NCBI GenBank assembly: GCA_023388335.1
Contig: JAEWGL010000197.1
Span: forward strand, 1-32,533
Direction: 5' to 3'
Source: Pseudomonadota bacterium
Lineage (GTDB): Bacteria > Pseudomonadota > Gammaproteobacteria > Pseudomonadales > Pseudomonadaceae
DNA: 32,533 nt
Position numbers and translations under genes: made by a program. A model generated the notes under the pieces. That model did not search any database. It was not told the origin of the DNA and worked only from the letters and a program-made list of their open reading frames with translations. Below, in pieces: positions 7,163 to 15,984 of this stretch (its first letter is position 1; each line of letters starts with the position of its first letter).

Positions 7163-7735
7163 ATGAGAAAACACCAGATCGCGGCCAGCAAGCAAGACTT
7201 TCCCGTCGCCAACGTCCGCCACTACCTGGAGCCCGGCCCCATCGTCCTGGTGTCTTCGCAGTACAGGCGTCAGCGCAACATCATGACCCTGGGCTGGCTG
7301 ACCGTCATGGAGTTCAGCCCTTCGCTGGTCGGGTGCATGATCGCCGGCAGCAACCATAGCTTTGGTCTAGTGCGCGAGAGCCGCGAATGCGTGATCAACC
7401 TGCCGACCGTGGCCCTGGTCGATACCGTGGTCGGCATCGGCAATTGCTCGGGCCGCGAGGTCGACAAGTTCGCGCAGTTCGGCCTCACACCGCAGAAGGC
7501 GAGCCAAGTCCAGGCACCGTTGATCCGCGAATGCCATGTGAACCTGGAATGCCGGCTGTACGACGATGCGTTGGTCGAGCGCTACAACTTCTTTATCTTC
7601 GAGGTGATCAAGGCCCATGCCGGGCCGCCGCCGCAAGCGCCGCAGACCTTGCACTATCAGGGCAAGGGCCAGTTCATGCTGTCCGGTCCGAGCATCGACC
7701 GCAGCCAACTGTTCCAGCCCTGGATGCTCGACTAG
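7163..7735 (+). CDS. Flavin reductase-like (FMN-binding split-barrel) protein
   Basis: A 190-residue protein of the flavin reductase-like domain family, which binds FMN and either supplies reduced flavin to monooxygenases or acts as an oxidoreductase. Typical segments are PIVLVSSQYRRQRNIMTLGW, NHSFGLVRESRECVINLPT and a C-terminal LECRLYDD...FIFEVIKAH strand pair. The start is uncertain: the ATG at 7163 sits just behind GAGAGG, while one at 7124 would add 13 residues with no family match that I recognise. It is divergent from the SDR gene and its stop codon overlaps that of emrB by 4 bp. The monooxygenase partner, if any, is not in the neighbourhood. Confidence 0.82.
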   Translation: MRKHQIAASKQDFPVANVRHYLEPGPIVLVSSQYRRQRNIMTLGWLTVMEFSPSLVGCMIAGSNHSFGLVRESRECVINLPTVALVDTVVGIGNCSGREVDKFAQFGLTPQKASQVQAPLIRECHVNLECRLYDDALVERYNFFIFEVIKAHAGPPPQAPQTLHYQGKGQFMLSGPSIDRSQLFQPWMLD

Positions 7736-9261
7736 TGCCCACCTGACGCTGCTCCTGCCTTGGCGGTAAACGGCGGCTTGGCGAACCAGACCAGCAGGAT
7801 CAGCCCGGCGAAGATCCACGTCATCAAGGTGAAATAGTCCACCGTCGACATCATGTAGGCCTGGCCGTTTAGGATCTGCTCGAGCTGCGCGTAGCTTTGC
7901 GGGTTGGCGCCGCCGAGCTGTTCGAGGGTATGCCGGGTCGCCGGGTCGAACGGGCTGATGTGCTCGCTGAGGTAGGCGTGATGCTGGTCGGCACGGCGAA
8001 TCCAGATCCAGGTGGTCAATGAGGCCGCGAAGCTGCCGCCCAGGGTGCGCAGGAAGGTGGCCAGTCCCGAGCCGTCGGCGATCTGCTGGGGCGGCAGGTC
8101 CGAGAGCAGGATGCTCAAGGTCGGCATGAAGAACAGCGCCACGCCGATGCCCATGAACAGCTGCACCAGGGCGATGTGCTGGAAATCCACCTCATTGGTG
8201 AAACCGGCACGCATGAAGCAACTGGTGCCAATGGCCAGGAATGCCAGGCCGGCCAGCAACCGCAGGTCAAAGCGGTGCGCATACTTGCCCACGAAGGGCG
8301 ACATGATCACCGGCAGCAGGCCGATCGGCGCCACCGCCAGGCCCGCCCAGGTCGCGGTGTAGCCCATTTGCGTCTGCAGCCATTGCGGCAGGATCAGGTT
8401 GATGCCGAAGAAACCGGCATAGCCACCCACCAGCACAAGGGTGCCAACGCGGAAGTTGCGGTGCACGAACAACCTGAGGTTGACCACCGGGTGGCTGTCG
8501 GTCAGCTCCCAGATCACGAAGATGGCCAGGAACACCACCGAGATCAGGCTGCCGATGACGATGAACGAGGACTCGAACCAGTCCAGGTCATTGCCCTTGT
8601 CGAGCACCACCTGCAGGGCGCCGACGCCGATGATCAAGGTCACCAGGCCAATGTAGTCCATCGGCTGGCGGCTGGTGGTGACCGGCCGCGTGCGCATCTG
8701 TTGGCGCACCACGGCAGCGGCGAACAGGCCGATCGGCACGTTGATGAAGAAGATCCACGGCCAACTGTAGCTGTCGGTGATCCAGCCCCCGAGGATCGGC
8801 CCGGCAATCGGCGCCACCACCGTGACCATCGCCAGCAGGGCCAGGGCCATGCCCCGCTTGGCCGGTGGATACACCGCGATCAGCAGAGTCTGGGTCATCG
8901 GATACAAGGGGCCGGCAACCACGCCCTGAAGAATGCGAAAACCCACCAGCTCCGGCATCGACTGGGCGATGCCGCACAGGAACGAGGCCAGCACGAACAG
9001 CAGGGTGGCCCAGATGAACAGCTTCACCTCGCCGAACCGGCGACTGAGCCAGCCGGTCAGCGGCAAGGCGATGGCGTTACTCACGGCGAACGAAGTGATG
9101 ACCCACGTGCCCTGCTCGTAGCTCACGCCGAGGTTGCCGGAAATGGTCGGCAAGGCGACATTGGCGATGGTCGTGTCGAGCACCTGCATGAAGGTGGCCA
9201 GCGACAGGCCGATGGTGGTCAGCAGCAGGCTGGGCGGGGTGAACTGCGCCTGGTTGCTCAT
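7732..9261 (-). CDS. emrB: EmrB/QacA-family (DHA2) multidrug efflux permease
   Basis: A 509-residue major facilitator with about 14 hydrophobic segments, the DHA2 drug:H+ antiporter type. The first segment contains LDTTIANVALPTISGNLG, the family's motif D1, followed by motif A-like GWLSRRFGEVKLF and the motif C-like PIAGPILGGWI in helix 5. It is the inner-membrane component of an EmrAB-type pump. The ATG overlaps the emrA stop by 4 bp (ATGA), so the two are translationally coupled. A separate outer-membrane TolC-like gene is absent here, so it probably uses one encoded elsewhere. The substrate is not deducible. The 3' end overlaps the convergent flavin-reductase-like gene by 4 bp. Confidence 0.93.
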   Translation of the reverse strand: MSNQAQFTPPSLLLTTIGLSLATFMQVLDTTIANVALPTISGNLGVSYEQGTWVITSFAVSNAIALPLTGWLSRRFGEVKLFIWATLLFVLASFLCGIAQSMPELVGFRILQGVVAGPLYPMTQTLLIAVYPPAKRGMALALLAMVTVVAPIAGPILGGWITDSYSWPWIFFINVPIGLFAAAVVRQQMRTRPVTTSRQPMDYIGLVTLIIGVGALQVVLDKGNDLDWFESSFIVIGSLISVVFLAIFVIWELTDSHPVVNLRLFVHRNFRVGTLVLVGGYAGFFGINLILPQWLQTQMGYTATWAGLAVAPIGLLPVIMSPFVGKYAHRFDLRLLAGLAFLAIGTSCFMRAGFTNEVDFQHIALVQLFMGIGVALFFMPTLSILLSDLPPQQIADGSGLATFLRTLGGSFAASLTTWIWIRRADQHHAYLSEHISPFDPATRHTLEQLGGANPQSYAQLEQILNGQAYMMSTVDYFTLMTWIFAGLILLVWFAKPPFTAKAGAASGGH

Positions 9262-10454
9262 CGCCCCGCCGTCTTCCCGGCGCCTGCGCTGTTGTCGTGG
9301 ATCAGCCGGGCGATCATGGTGTCGGCGTCGACCAGCTGCCGATCAAAGACCTGGGTGGTAAAGGAGGCCTTTTGCGGTGGTTGCTGTGCCAGTATCGGGC
9401 CGCTCTGGTCATGCAGGTTGACCTCGACCACGGTCGACAGGCCGATGCGCAGCGGGTGCTCGGCCAATTGCTTGGGATCGAGGTGGATGCGCACCGGCAC
9501 GCGCTGGACGATCTTGATCCAGTTGCCGGTGGCGTTCTGCGCGGGCAACAGCGCGAATGCGCTGCCGGTCCCAGCGCCGAGGCTATCGACCGTGCCACTG
9601 TACTTGACGTCGCTGCCGTACAGGTCGGCGATCACATCCACCGGCTGGCCGATGCGCATGTCGCGCAGCTGGGTTTCCTTGAAGTTGGCGTCGATCCATA
9701 CCTGGTCCAGCGGGATCACCGCCATGGTCGCGATACCCGGTTGCAGGCGCTGTCCCAATTGCACGGAGCGCTTGGCCACGTAGCCGGTCACCGGCGCGAC
9801 CAGGGTGGTGCGCGCATGGTCCAGGAAGGCCTGGCGCAAATCGGCGGCGGCCGCCATGACTTCAGGGTGCGAAGACACCACGGTGTCGTCGACCAGCGCC
9901 GTGCTGGTATTGAGCTGTTGCTGGGCATTGGCCAGCGCGCTCTGCGCGGAGGCCAGGTCATCCCGCGAATGCGAGAGCTCTTCGGCGGCGATCGCCCCGC
10001 TGTCGGCCAGTACCTTGCGGCGAGTGTAGTTGTCCCGGGCCTTTTTCAGCTCGGCCTGGCGCGCCTGCACCTGAGCCTTGAGGGCGTCAACGTTGCTGTA
10101 CAGCCCGCGGACCTGGCGCACCGTGCGCGCCAGGCGGGCCTGGGCCGACTGCAGCGCGACCTCACTGTCGCTGGGGTCGAACTGCAACAGCACCTGGCCG
10201 GCGTGCACCAGGTCACCGTCATCGGCACCGATGCTGATCACGGTACCGGTCACCAGCGGGGTGATCTCCACCACGTTGCCGCTGACGTAGGCATCGTCGG
10301 TGCTCTCATGCCAGCGCCCGACCAGGCTGTACCAAGCCCAGGTGGCAGCACCGCCGAGGATCAGCAGCAACAGCAGGCCGAGCAGCCAGAACTTGCGCTT
10401 GCGCGAGGCTTCAGGCGCCGGCGCGGTGGATGAAGGGTCCGAAGAAGTGGCCAT
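9258..10454 (-). CDS. emrA: EmrA/HlyD-family membrane fusion protein
   Basis: A 398-residue periplasmic adaptor for the EmrB pump. One N-terminal membrane anchor (about residues 23-45) follows a short cytoplasmic Ser/Pro-rich and basic stretch. The first biotinyl-lipoyl half contains STDDAYVSGNVVEITPLVTG, typical of EmrA. A long alpha-hairpin of coiled coil (about residues 100-190), the second lipoyl half TLVAPVTGYVAKRSVQLGQR and a beta-barrel domain follow. Length is normal. It sits 25 bp after the MarR-type gene and overlaps emrB by 4 bp, indicating a marR-emrA-emrB operon controlled by the palindromic site upstream of marR. Confidence 0.93.
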   Translation of the reverse strand: MATSSDPSSTAPAPEASRKRKFWLLGLLLLLILGGAATWAWYSLVGRWHESTDDAYVSGNVVEITPLVTGTVISIGADDGDLVHAGQVLLQFDPSDSEVALQSAQARLARTVRQVRGLYSNVDALKAQVQARQAELKKARDNYTRRKVLADSGAIAAEELSHSRDDLASAQSALANAQQQLNTSTALVDDTVVSSHPEVMAAAADLRQAFLDHARTTLVAPVTGYVAKRSVQLGQRLQPGIATMAVIPLDQVWIDANFKETQLRDMRIGQPVDVIADLYGSDVKYSGTVDSLGAGTGSAFALLPAQNATGNWIKIVQRVPVRIHLDPKQLAEHPLRIGLSTVVEVNLHDQSGPILAQQPPQKASFTTQVFDRQLVDADTMIARLIHDNSAGAGKTAGR

Positions 10455-10479
10455 GAACAGTACCTTGGGGAAATTAGGA

Positions 10480-10953
10480 TCAACGGTCGCCGAAACGGCG
10501 TATCGTCAGGGGATCGCCCGCGCCGAGCAGGACCTTGGCCAGCAGCGACTCGAGGGTGAGCAGCTCCTCAGGCTGCAGGGCGCCCACAAGCTCGTTCATC
10601 GCCACCGCGCCGATCTCGGGCAGGCGATCGGCCAGGCACTGGCCGTCCTCGGTCAACGCCAGGCGCACCTGGCGGCGATCGTCCGGGCAGCGGGAACGCT
10701 GGATCAGCCCCTTGTGCTCCAGGCGGTCGAGCATGCGGGTCATCGAACCGCTGTCCAGGCCCAGGTAACGGCACGCCTCGGCCGGCGTATCGACCTGATA
10801 CTGGGTGATGATGATCAGCACCTTGAACTGCGCCGCGGTGACACCATGAGCCTCCAGGTGCCAGTCGAGAATGCGATCCTTGAGGATCGCGGCGCGGCCC
10901 AGGAGCATGCCAATGGCGCAGCTGTGGAAGTTTTCCGGGGTGAAGTGAGACAT
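10480..10953 (-). CDS. MarR-family transcriptional repressor of the emrAB operon
   Basis: A 157-residue MarR-type dimeric regulator. The winged helix spans about residues 38-105: TAAQFKVLIIITQYQVDTPA, the recognition helix around LGLDSGSMTRMLDRLEHKGL, and the wing RSRCPDDRRQVRLALTEDG, with the conserved DDRR. The N- and C-terminal helices form the dimer interface. As first gene of the operon it probably represses itself and emrAB and is released by a small phenolic or drug ligand (family knowledge; the ligand is inferred). A perfect 14-bp palindrome lies 39 bp upstream of its ATG. The gene is divergent from a FecR-type gene. Confidence 0.92.
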   Translation of the reverse strand: MSHFTPENFHSCAIGMLLGRAAILKDRILDWHLEAHGVTAAQFKVLIIITQYQVDTPAEACRYLGLDSGSMTRMLDRLEHKGLIQRSRCPDDRRQVRLALTEDGQCLADRLPEIGAVAMNELVGALQPEELLTLESLLAKVLLGAGDPLTIRRFGDR

Positions 10954-10986
10954 CGCTTGCGACAGGCATCGAGATAATTGTGTGAA

Positions 10987-11015
10987 AATATTACTGCCTA
11001 GGCAGTGAAAGTCAA
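10987..11015 (-). promoter_or_regulatory. marR-emrAB promoter with perfect palindromic operator
   Basis: Reading the - strand, TTGACT (11015-11010) and TAATAT (10993-10988) make a good sigma-70 pair with a 16-bp spacer. The spacer is occupied by ACTGCCTAGGCAGT (10993-11006), a perfect 14-bp palindrome, which is the position expected for a MarR repressor that occludes RNA polymerase. Confidence 0.78.
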
Positions 11016-11199
11016 CTATTTGAATAGCTGGCTATGCATCTGGCCGATCGGCAAGCCTTCGAATCGACAAAACCTCTGTCCTCACATTTACGAGGCACCC
11101 CTTTTCCGACGAAAAATCTCGCAACTGATAGTCATTCGCCATTACTCAGTTCTCTGCGACCCTCGGGCAAGGGTAGAATGCGCAAAACCAGGAGCTTCA

Positions 11200-12207
11200 A
11201 TGAATCCACACCCCCTCCCCCCCAGCAACGACGATGCGATCACTGATGCCGCGGCGCAGTGGTGCATGCGGCTGCATGCCGAAGACTGCACGCAGGACGA
11301 GCAGCGCGCTTTCGCCACGTGGCTGGAGGCGGACCCGCGGCACCGCCGAGAGTACCTGGCCATGCAGGAGATCTGGCAGACCGCCGAGCTATTGCCACGC
11401 CTCGACACCGTGGTCGAGCTGGATCCGGCACCCCGTAGGCTGCCGCGCGCCAACCGCTGGCAATCGCTGGCGACGGCAGCGGCCATCGCACTGCTGGCCT
11501 TGCCCGCGGCCGCCTGGATCGGCTGGGAGCAAGGCTGGGTGCCCAATCACTACCAGCACTTCGAGACCGGCGACCATCGGCAACAGGTGCAATTGAGCGA
11601 TGGTAGCCAGGTCGAGCTGAACTTGGGCAGCGAGCTGCGTTTCACCAACTACAAGGATCAGCGCCGCGTCACCCTGGTGCGGGGCGAAGCCTTCTTCAAG
11701 GTTCAACACGACAGCAGCCATCCGTTCATCGTACATGCCGGCCAAGGGCAGACCCGGGTCACGGGCACCCAATTCAACGTGTGGAAGTATCAGGACCAGG
11801 TCAAGGTGACCTTGGTGGAAGGCTCGGTGCTGGTCAGCACCGACGGTAGCCAGGGAGGCTACCGTCTCGGCCCAGGCATGCAGGCCAGCTACCGGCTTGG
11901 CGACTATGAGCCGCACATGGCCCAGAGCGACGACTACGGCAACAGCTTGGCCTGGCGTAGCGGCAAGCTGGTGCTCGATAACCTCAGCCTCACCCAAGCC
12001 CTGCCAATGATCAACCGCTACCTGGACAAGCCCCTGCTGCTGGCCGATACCGGCACCGGTAGCATCCGCATCAGCGGCATCTACAACACCAGCGAGGTCA
12101 GTCACCTGGTCAAGACCCTGCCCAAGGTGCTGCCGATCTACCTTACCCGCAACAAGGACGGCAGCACTGTCCTCAACCGCATCTCGCCGCCACCGGCCAG
12201 GGGCTGA
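11200..12207 (+). CDS. FecR-family anti-sigma/sigma-regulator (orphan)
   Basis: A 335-residue FecR-type inner-membrane regulator of an ECF sigma factor. The N-terminal cytoplasmic DUF4880/FecR_N domain is visible (DAAAQWCMRLHAEDCTQDEQ, WLEADPRHRREYLAM). One membrane segment follows at about residues 88-108, then the periplasmic FecR domain (HRQQVQLSDGSQVELNLGSE, VRGEAFFKVQHDSSHPFIV, RVTGTQFNVW) and a C-terminal STN-like lobe. Such proteins receive a signal from a TonB-dependent transducer and act on a FecI-type sigma. Neither a fecI gene nor a receptor with an N-terminal signalling domain is adjacent; the upstream neighbour is the divergent marR. The ATG at 11200 follows AGGAG; the frame stays open further upstream, but that part is noncoding in character. 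Confidence 0.9.
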   Translation: MNPHPLPPSNDDAITDAAAQWCMRLHAEDCTQDEQRAFATWLEADPRHRREYLAMQEIWQTAELLPRLDTVVELDPAPRRLPRANRWQSLATAAAIALLALPAAAWIGWEQGWVPNHYQHFETGDHRQQVQLSDGSQVELNLGSELRFTNYKDQRRVTLVRGEAFFKVQHDSSHPFIVHAGQGQTRVTGTQFNVWKYQDQVKVTLVEGSVLVSTDGSQGGYRLGPGMQASYRLGDYEPHMAQSDDYGNSLAWRSGKLVLDNLSLTQALPMINRYLDKPLLLADTGTGSIRISGIYNTSEVSHLVKTLPKVLPIYLTRNKDGSTVLNRISPPPARG

Positions 12208-12239
12208 AGCCTTTCGCGGCGCCGCCCGCTGCGCGCAAC

Positions 12240-13559
12240 CTAGAGCGTCATCGCAGCCAGCCAGCCAAACGCCAGCAGCGGCAGGTTGTAATGGATGAAG
12301 GTCGGTACCACGGTGTCCCAGATATGATGGTGCTGCCCGTCGACGTTCAGGCCCGAGGTCGGGCCCAGGGTCGAGTCGGACGCAGGTGAGCCGGCATCGC
12401 CCAGCGCCCCGGCGGTCCCGACGATGCACACCGTGGCCAGCGGGTCGAAGCCCAGCTGCACGCACAGCGGCACGAAGATCGCCGCCAGGATCGGCACCGT
12501 CGAGAAGGACGAACCGATGCCCATGGTTACCAGCAGTCCCACCAGCAACATCAGCAAGGCACCGACGCCCTTGCTGTGATCGATCCACTGCGCCGAGCTC
12601 TGCACCAGGTTCTTGACTTCACCGGTGGCCTTCATCACGTCGGCGAAGCCCGAGGCGGCGATCATGATGAAGCCGATCATGGCCATCATCTTCATGCCCT
12701 CGGTGAACAGGTCATCGGTGTCCTTCCAGCGCACGATGCCTGACAGCGAGAAAATCAGGAAACCGACCATGGCGCCGATGATCATCGAGTCCAGCAGCAA
12801 TTGGATGATGAACGCCGCGGCAATCGCCAAGCCCGCCACCATCAGGGTCAGCGGGTTGTACTGCACCGCCACCTGCTCGACCTGCTCGATCCGCTCAAGG
12901 TCATAGACGCGCTTCTTGTGGTAGCTGACGAACACCGCCAGCAGCAGGCCGACCAGCATGCCTGCGGCTGGAATGGCCATGGCATGGGTGACGTTGACGC
13001 CGCTGATATCGACGCCGGCACGGGCGACATTGGCCAGCAGGATCTCATTGAGGAAGATGTTGCCAAAGCCCACCGGCAGGAACATGTACGGGGTAATCAG
13101 GCCGAAGGTGATCACGCAGGCGACCAGGCGCCGGTCGATCTGCAGGCGCGTCAGCACATACAGCAGTGGCGGTACCAACAGTGGAATGAAGGCGATGTGG
13201 ATCGGCAGGATGTTCTGCGACGACACCGCCACCACCAGCATCAGGCCGATCAGCAGCCACTTGACCTTGCCGCCGTTGGCGTGGCCCTGGCGATCGATCA
13301 GGGTCAGGGCTCGGTCTGCCAAGGCATGGGCCAGGCCGGACTTGGCGATGGCCACGGCAAAGGCGCCGAGCAAGGCGTAGGACAGCGCCACCGTGGCACC
13401 GCCACCCAGGCCGCCATTGAAGGCCTTGAGCGTGCCTTCGATACCCAGGCCACCCACCAGCCCACCGACCAGGGCGCCGATGATCAGGGCGATGACGACA
13501 TGCACGCGCGACAGACTCAATATCAGCATGATGCCGACCGCGGCAATGACTGCATTCAT
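12240..13559 (-). CDS. Na+/H+ antiporter family protein
   Basis: A 439-residue polytopic inner-membrane transporter with about 11-12 hydrophobic segments. It begins MNAVIAAVGIMLILSLSRVH, as in the Na+/H+ antiporter family with an N-terminal Na_H_antiport_2 domain and an NhaC-like core. The GSSFSTVPILAAIFVPL and GTAGALGDAGSPASDSTLGP segments in the C-terminal third are characteristic of the family. It is expected to exchange cytoplasmic Na+ for H+, although some relatives carry organic acids or amino acids. The start at 13559 is chosen for the conserved N-terminus and an AGAGGT site; a further 10 codons upstream are possible. It is convergent with the FecR gene and divergent from the chemoreceptor gene. 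Confidence 0.85.
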   Translation of the reverse strand: MNAVIAAVGIMLILSLSRVHVVIALIIGALVGGLVGGLGIEGTLKAFNGGLGGGATVALSYALLGAFAVAIAKSGLAHALADRALTLIDRQGHANGGKVKWLLIGLMLVVAVSSQNILPIHIAFIPLLVPPLLYVLTRLQIDRRLVACVITFGLITPYMFLPVGFGNIFLNEILLANVARAGVDISGVNVTHAMAIPAAGMLVGLLLAVFVSYHKKRVYDLERIEQVEQVAVQYNPLTLMVAGLAIAAAFIIQLLLDSMIIGAMVGFLIFSLSGIVRWKDTDDLFTEGMKMMAMIGFIMIAASGFADVMKATGEVKNLVQSSAQWIDHSKGVGALLMLLVGLLVTMGIGSSFSTVPILAAIFVPLCVQLGFDPLATVCIVGTAGALGDAGSPASDSTLGPTSGLNVDGQHHHIWDTVVPTFIHYNLPLLAFGWLAAMTL

Positions 13560-13721
13560 GGTATGCGTTACCTCTTTGAAACCGGACAAAAGCGAGCGTT
13601 TCGGCGACAGGCTGCCCGTGGGCAGTGGCCGAACGAGGGGGGCGTTTTATGAAGGGCGCACACTCTGAAGCAGACCCGCGCGCTTGTCAAAGCCGCGTGC
13701 CGCCCAGTGGCTGGAGGAACC

Positions 13722-13741
13722 GTGAATTGCGCGAAATTCAC
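13722..13741. promoter_or_regulatory. Inverted repeat between the antiporter and chemoreceptor genes
   Basis: GTGAATT and AATTCAC are perfect 7-bp arms separated by 6 bp, placed 13 bp upstream of the FliA promoter of the chemoreceptor gene. The dimension fits a dimeric helix-turn-helix protein. It could control either divergent gene; no cognate regulator is adjacent. Confidence 0.45.
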
Positions 13742-13754
13742 CTGAAGGTTTGAA

Positions 13755-13781
13755 TAAAGTTAATGCCTTGCCCGCCGATAC
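13755..13781 (+). promoter_or_regulatory. Sigma-28 (FliA) promoter of the chemoreceptor gene
   Basis: TAAAGTTA, an 11-bp spacer and GCCGATAC match the FliA consensus TAAAGTTT-N11-GCCGATAA with one mismatch per element. It lies about 40 bp upstream of the ATG and places the chemoreceptor in the late flagellar/chemotaxis regulon. Confidence 0.9.
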
Positions 13782-13820
13782 AATCGTCACCCGCCGACTT
13801 ATCGCATCAAGGGATTCGCC

Positions 13821-15968
13821 ATGCCGCTCAGACAACTCTCCATCCAGTGGAAGATCACCCTGCTTGCAGGCCTCTGCCTGGCCAGCATCGTCACCCTGCT
13901 CGTCGGCCTGTCGCTGTATCGCATGGACCACAGTTCCGAGCTGGTCAAGGCCAGCAGCATGCAGATGCTGACCGAAGCGGCCCAGGCGCGCATCGAATCC
14001 CAGGGCGAAGTCCAGGCCCACGCCATCGGTCGCCAGTTCATGGACGCCTACCAGTACGGCGCCGGCTTCGCCCGGCAGGTGCTGTTCCTGCGCGAGCAGG
14101 CCGAGAAGCGCTTCCTCGATGCCTTCGACCTGCGTGAAGACATGACCCGGCAAGTCCGCACGGCCTTGCAGGCCAACCCCGACCTGCTCGGCCTGTCGCT
14201 GGTGTTCGAAGCCAACGCCCTGGACAACAAGGACAGCCTGTTCGTTGACCAGGCGGCGCTTGGCAGCAACGAGAAAGGCCGCTTCGCCCTGTACTGGTCG
14301 CAGCCAAGCGCCGGCCAATTGAAATCCATGACGCTGCCCGAGCATGACTTGAGCAACGCCGCCATCGGTCCCAGCGGGGAACCGGCCAACAACTGGTTCA
14401 TGTGCCCACTCACCACGCGCAAAATCTGCGTGGTCGAGCCCTACTTCTACGAGATCGATGGCCAGCAGGTGCTGATGACCAGCATCGTGTTCCCGCTGAT
14501 GGCTGACGACAAGGTGATCGCCACCCTGTCCGTGGACATCAACCTCAACAGCCTGCAGGCCCTGAGCGAGGACGCCAGCCGCAACCTGTACGGCGGCCAG
14601 ACCCGCGTGGGCATTCTCAGCCCCGCCGGCCTGCTGGCCGGCTACAGCGCCGACGCCAGCAAGCTGGCCCAGCGTATCGACCAGGCCGACCCCGACAAGG
14701 GCGGCGAGTTGGTGCGCCTGCTGGGCGACAGCCAGCCGATGCACGTCCTGCACCACCAGCAGCGCCTCAAGGTCCTGGCCTCGTTCGCTCCCATCCCTGG
14801 CGGCAAACCCTGGGGCGTGCTGCTCGACGTGCCGGAGAGCGCCCTCATCGGTCCCGCAGAAACCCTCAAGCAGGAACTCGACCAGCTCAATACCAGCGGC
14901 ACCCTGATGCAGCTTGGCCTGGGCCTGCTCTCGGCAGTGATCGGCCTGCTGCTGATCTGGTTGATGGCGCGCGGTGTCACCCGACCCATCCTCGGTGTGG
15001 CCGCCATGCTCAAGGATATCGCCAGCGGCGAAGGCGATCTGACTCGCCGCCTGCACTACGACAAGCGCGACGAACTCGGCGAACTGGCGGGCTGGTTTAA
15101 CCGCTTCCTCGACAAGCTGCAGCCGACCATCGCCGAGGTCAAGCGCTCGGTCCAGGCCGCCCGCGATACCGCCGACCAGTCCTCGGCCATTGCCAGCCAG
15201 ACCAGCGCCGGCATGGAGCAGCAGTACCGCCAGGTCGACCAGGTGGCCACTGCTTCCCATGAAATGAGCGCCACCGCCCAAGATGTCGCCCGCAGCGCCG
15301 CCCAGGCGGCACAAGCCGCGCGCGAGGCCGACCAGGCCACCCGCGAAGGCCTGGCGGTGATCGACCACACGACCAGCAGCATCGATACCCTGGCCGCCGA
15401 CATGAGCGGTGCCATGCTTCAGGTCGAAGGCCTGGCACAGAACAGCGAGAAGATTGGCTCGGTGCTGGAGGTCATCCGCTCGATCGCCGAGCAGACCAAC
15501 CTGCTCGCCCTCAATGCCGCCATCGAGGCCGCCCGAGCCGGTGAGGCCGGGCGTGGCTTTGCCGTGGTCGCCGACGAAGTCCGCAACCTGGCCCGGCGTA
15601 CCCAGGAATCGGTGGAAGAGACCCGTCAGGTCATCGAACAGCTGCAGGCCGGCACCCGCGAAGTGGTGGGCGCCATGGACAGCAGCCATCGGCAGGCGCA
15701 AGGCAGTGTCGACCAGGTCGGCCAGGCGGTGACCGCGTTGCAGAAGATCGGCCAGGCGGTGACCGTCATTTCCGACATGAACCTGCAGATCGCCAGCGCC
15801 GCCGAAGAACAGAGCGCCGTGGCCGAAGAGATCAACAGCAACGTCGCCACCATCCGCGACGTCACCGAGTCGCTGTCGGGCCAAGCCAACGAATCGGCCC
15901 GCGTCAGCCAGTCGCTCAACAGCCTGGCCAACCAGCAGCAAGGGTTGATGGATCAGTTCAGGGTCTAA
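13821..15968 (+). CDS. Methyl-accepting chemotaxis protein with large periplasmic (double Cache-type) sensor
   Basis: A 715-residue transmembrane chemoreceptor. Membrane segment 1 is at about residues 11-30 and segment 2 at about 364-387. Between them lies a roughly 330-residue ligand-binding region, including YFYEIDGQQVLMTSIVFPLM and VIATLSVDINLNSLQAL, which reads as a dCache domain of the type that usually binds amino acids, amines or organic acids. A HAMP domain follows membrane segment 2 (TRPILGVAAMLKDIASGEGD). The conserved signalling hairpin tip EQTNLLALNAAIEAARAGE is near residue 560. Adaptation-type Glu/Gln-rich helices flank the tip; no C-terminal CheR-docking pentapeptide is visible. 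It is transcribed from a FliA promoter. Its ligand cannot be predicted from sequence alone. The TAA stop overlaps a short heptamer repeat. Confidence 0.93.
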   Translation: MPLRQLSIQWKITLLAGLCLASIVTLLVGLSLYRMDHSSELVKASSMQMLTEAAQARIESQGEVQAHAIGRQFMDAYQYGAGFARQVLFLREQAEKRFLDAFDLREDMTRQVRTALQANPDLLGLSLVFEANALDNKDSLFVDQAALGSNEKGRFALYWSQPSAGQLKSMTLPEHDLSNAAIGPSGEPANNWFMCPLTTRKICVVEPYFYEIDGQQVLMTSIVFPLMADDKVIATLSVDINLNSLQALSEDASRNLYGGQTRVGILSPAGLLAGYSADASKLAQRIDQADPDKGGELVRLLGDSQPMHVLHHQQRLKVLASFAPIPGGKPWGVLLDVPESALIGPAETLKQELDQLNTSGTLMQLGLGLLSAVIGLLLIWLMARGVTRPILGVAAMLKDIASGEGDLTRRLHYDKRDELGELAGWFNRFLDKLQPTIAEVKRSVQAARDTADQSSAIASQTSAGMEQQYRQVDQVATASHEMSATAQDVARSAAQAAQAAREADQATREGLAVIDHTTSSIDTLAADMSGAMLQVEGLAQNSEKIGSVLEVIRSIAEQTNLLALNAAIEAARAGEAGRGFAVVADEVRNLARRTQESVEETRQVIEQLQAGTREVVGAMDSSHRQAQGSVDQVGQAVTALQKIGQAVTVISDMNLQIASAAEEQSAVAEEINSNVATIRDVTESLSGQANESARVSQSLNSLANQQQGLMDQFRV

Positions 15969-15984
15969 GCTGCAAGCTGCAAGC
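15967..15984. repeat. Short AAGCTGC heptamer array overlapping the chemoreceptor stop codon
   Basis: Two and a half units of AAGCTGC, the same 7-bp unit as the array after pobR, begin inside the TAA stop of the preceding gene. It is a small relative of the 1641-1696 array. Confidence 0.75.

Noticed and set aside
11127..11145. Fur-box-like sequence GATAGTCATTCGCCATTAC upstream of the FecR gene
   Set aside because: Only about 10 of 19 positions match the consensus, too few to call without a scored matrix; iron control of this gene remains open.
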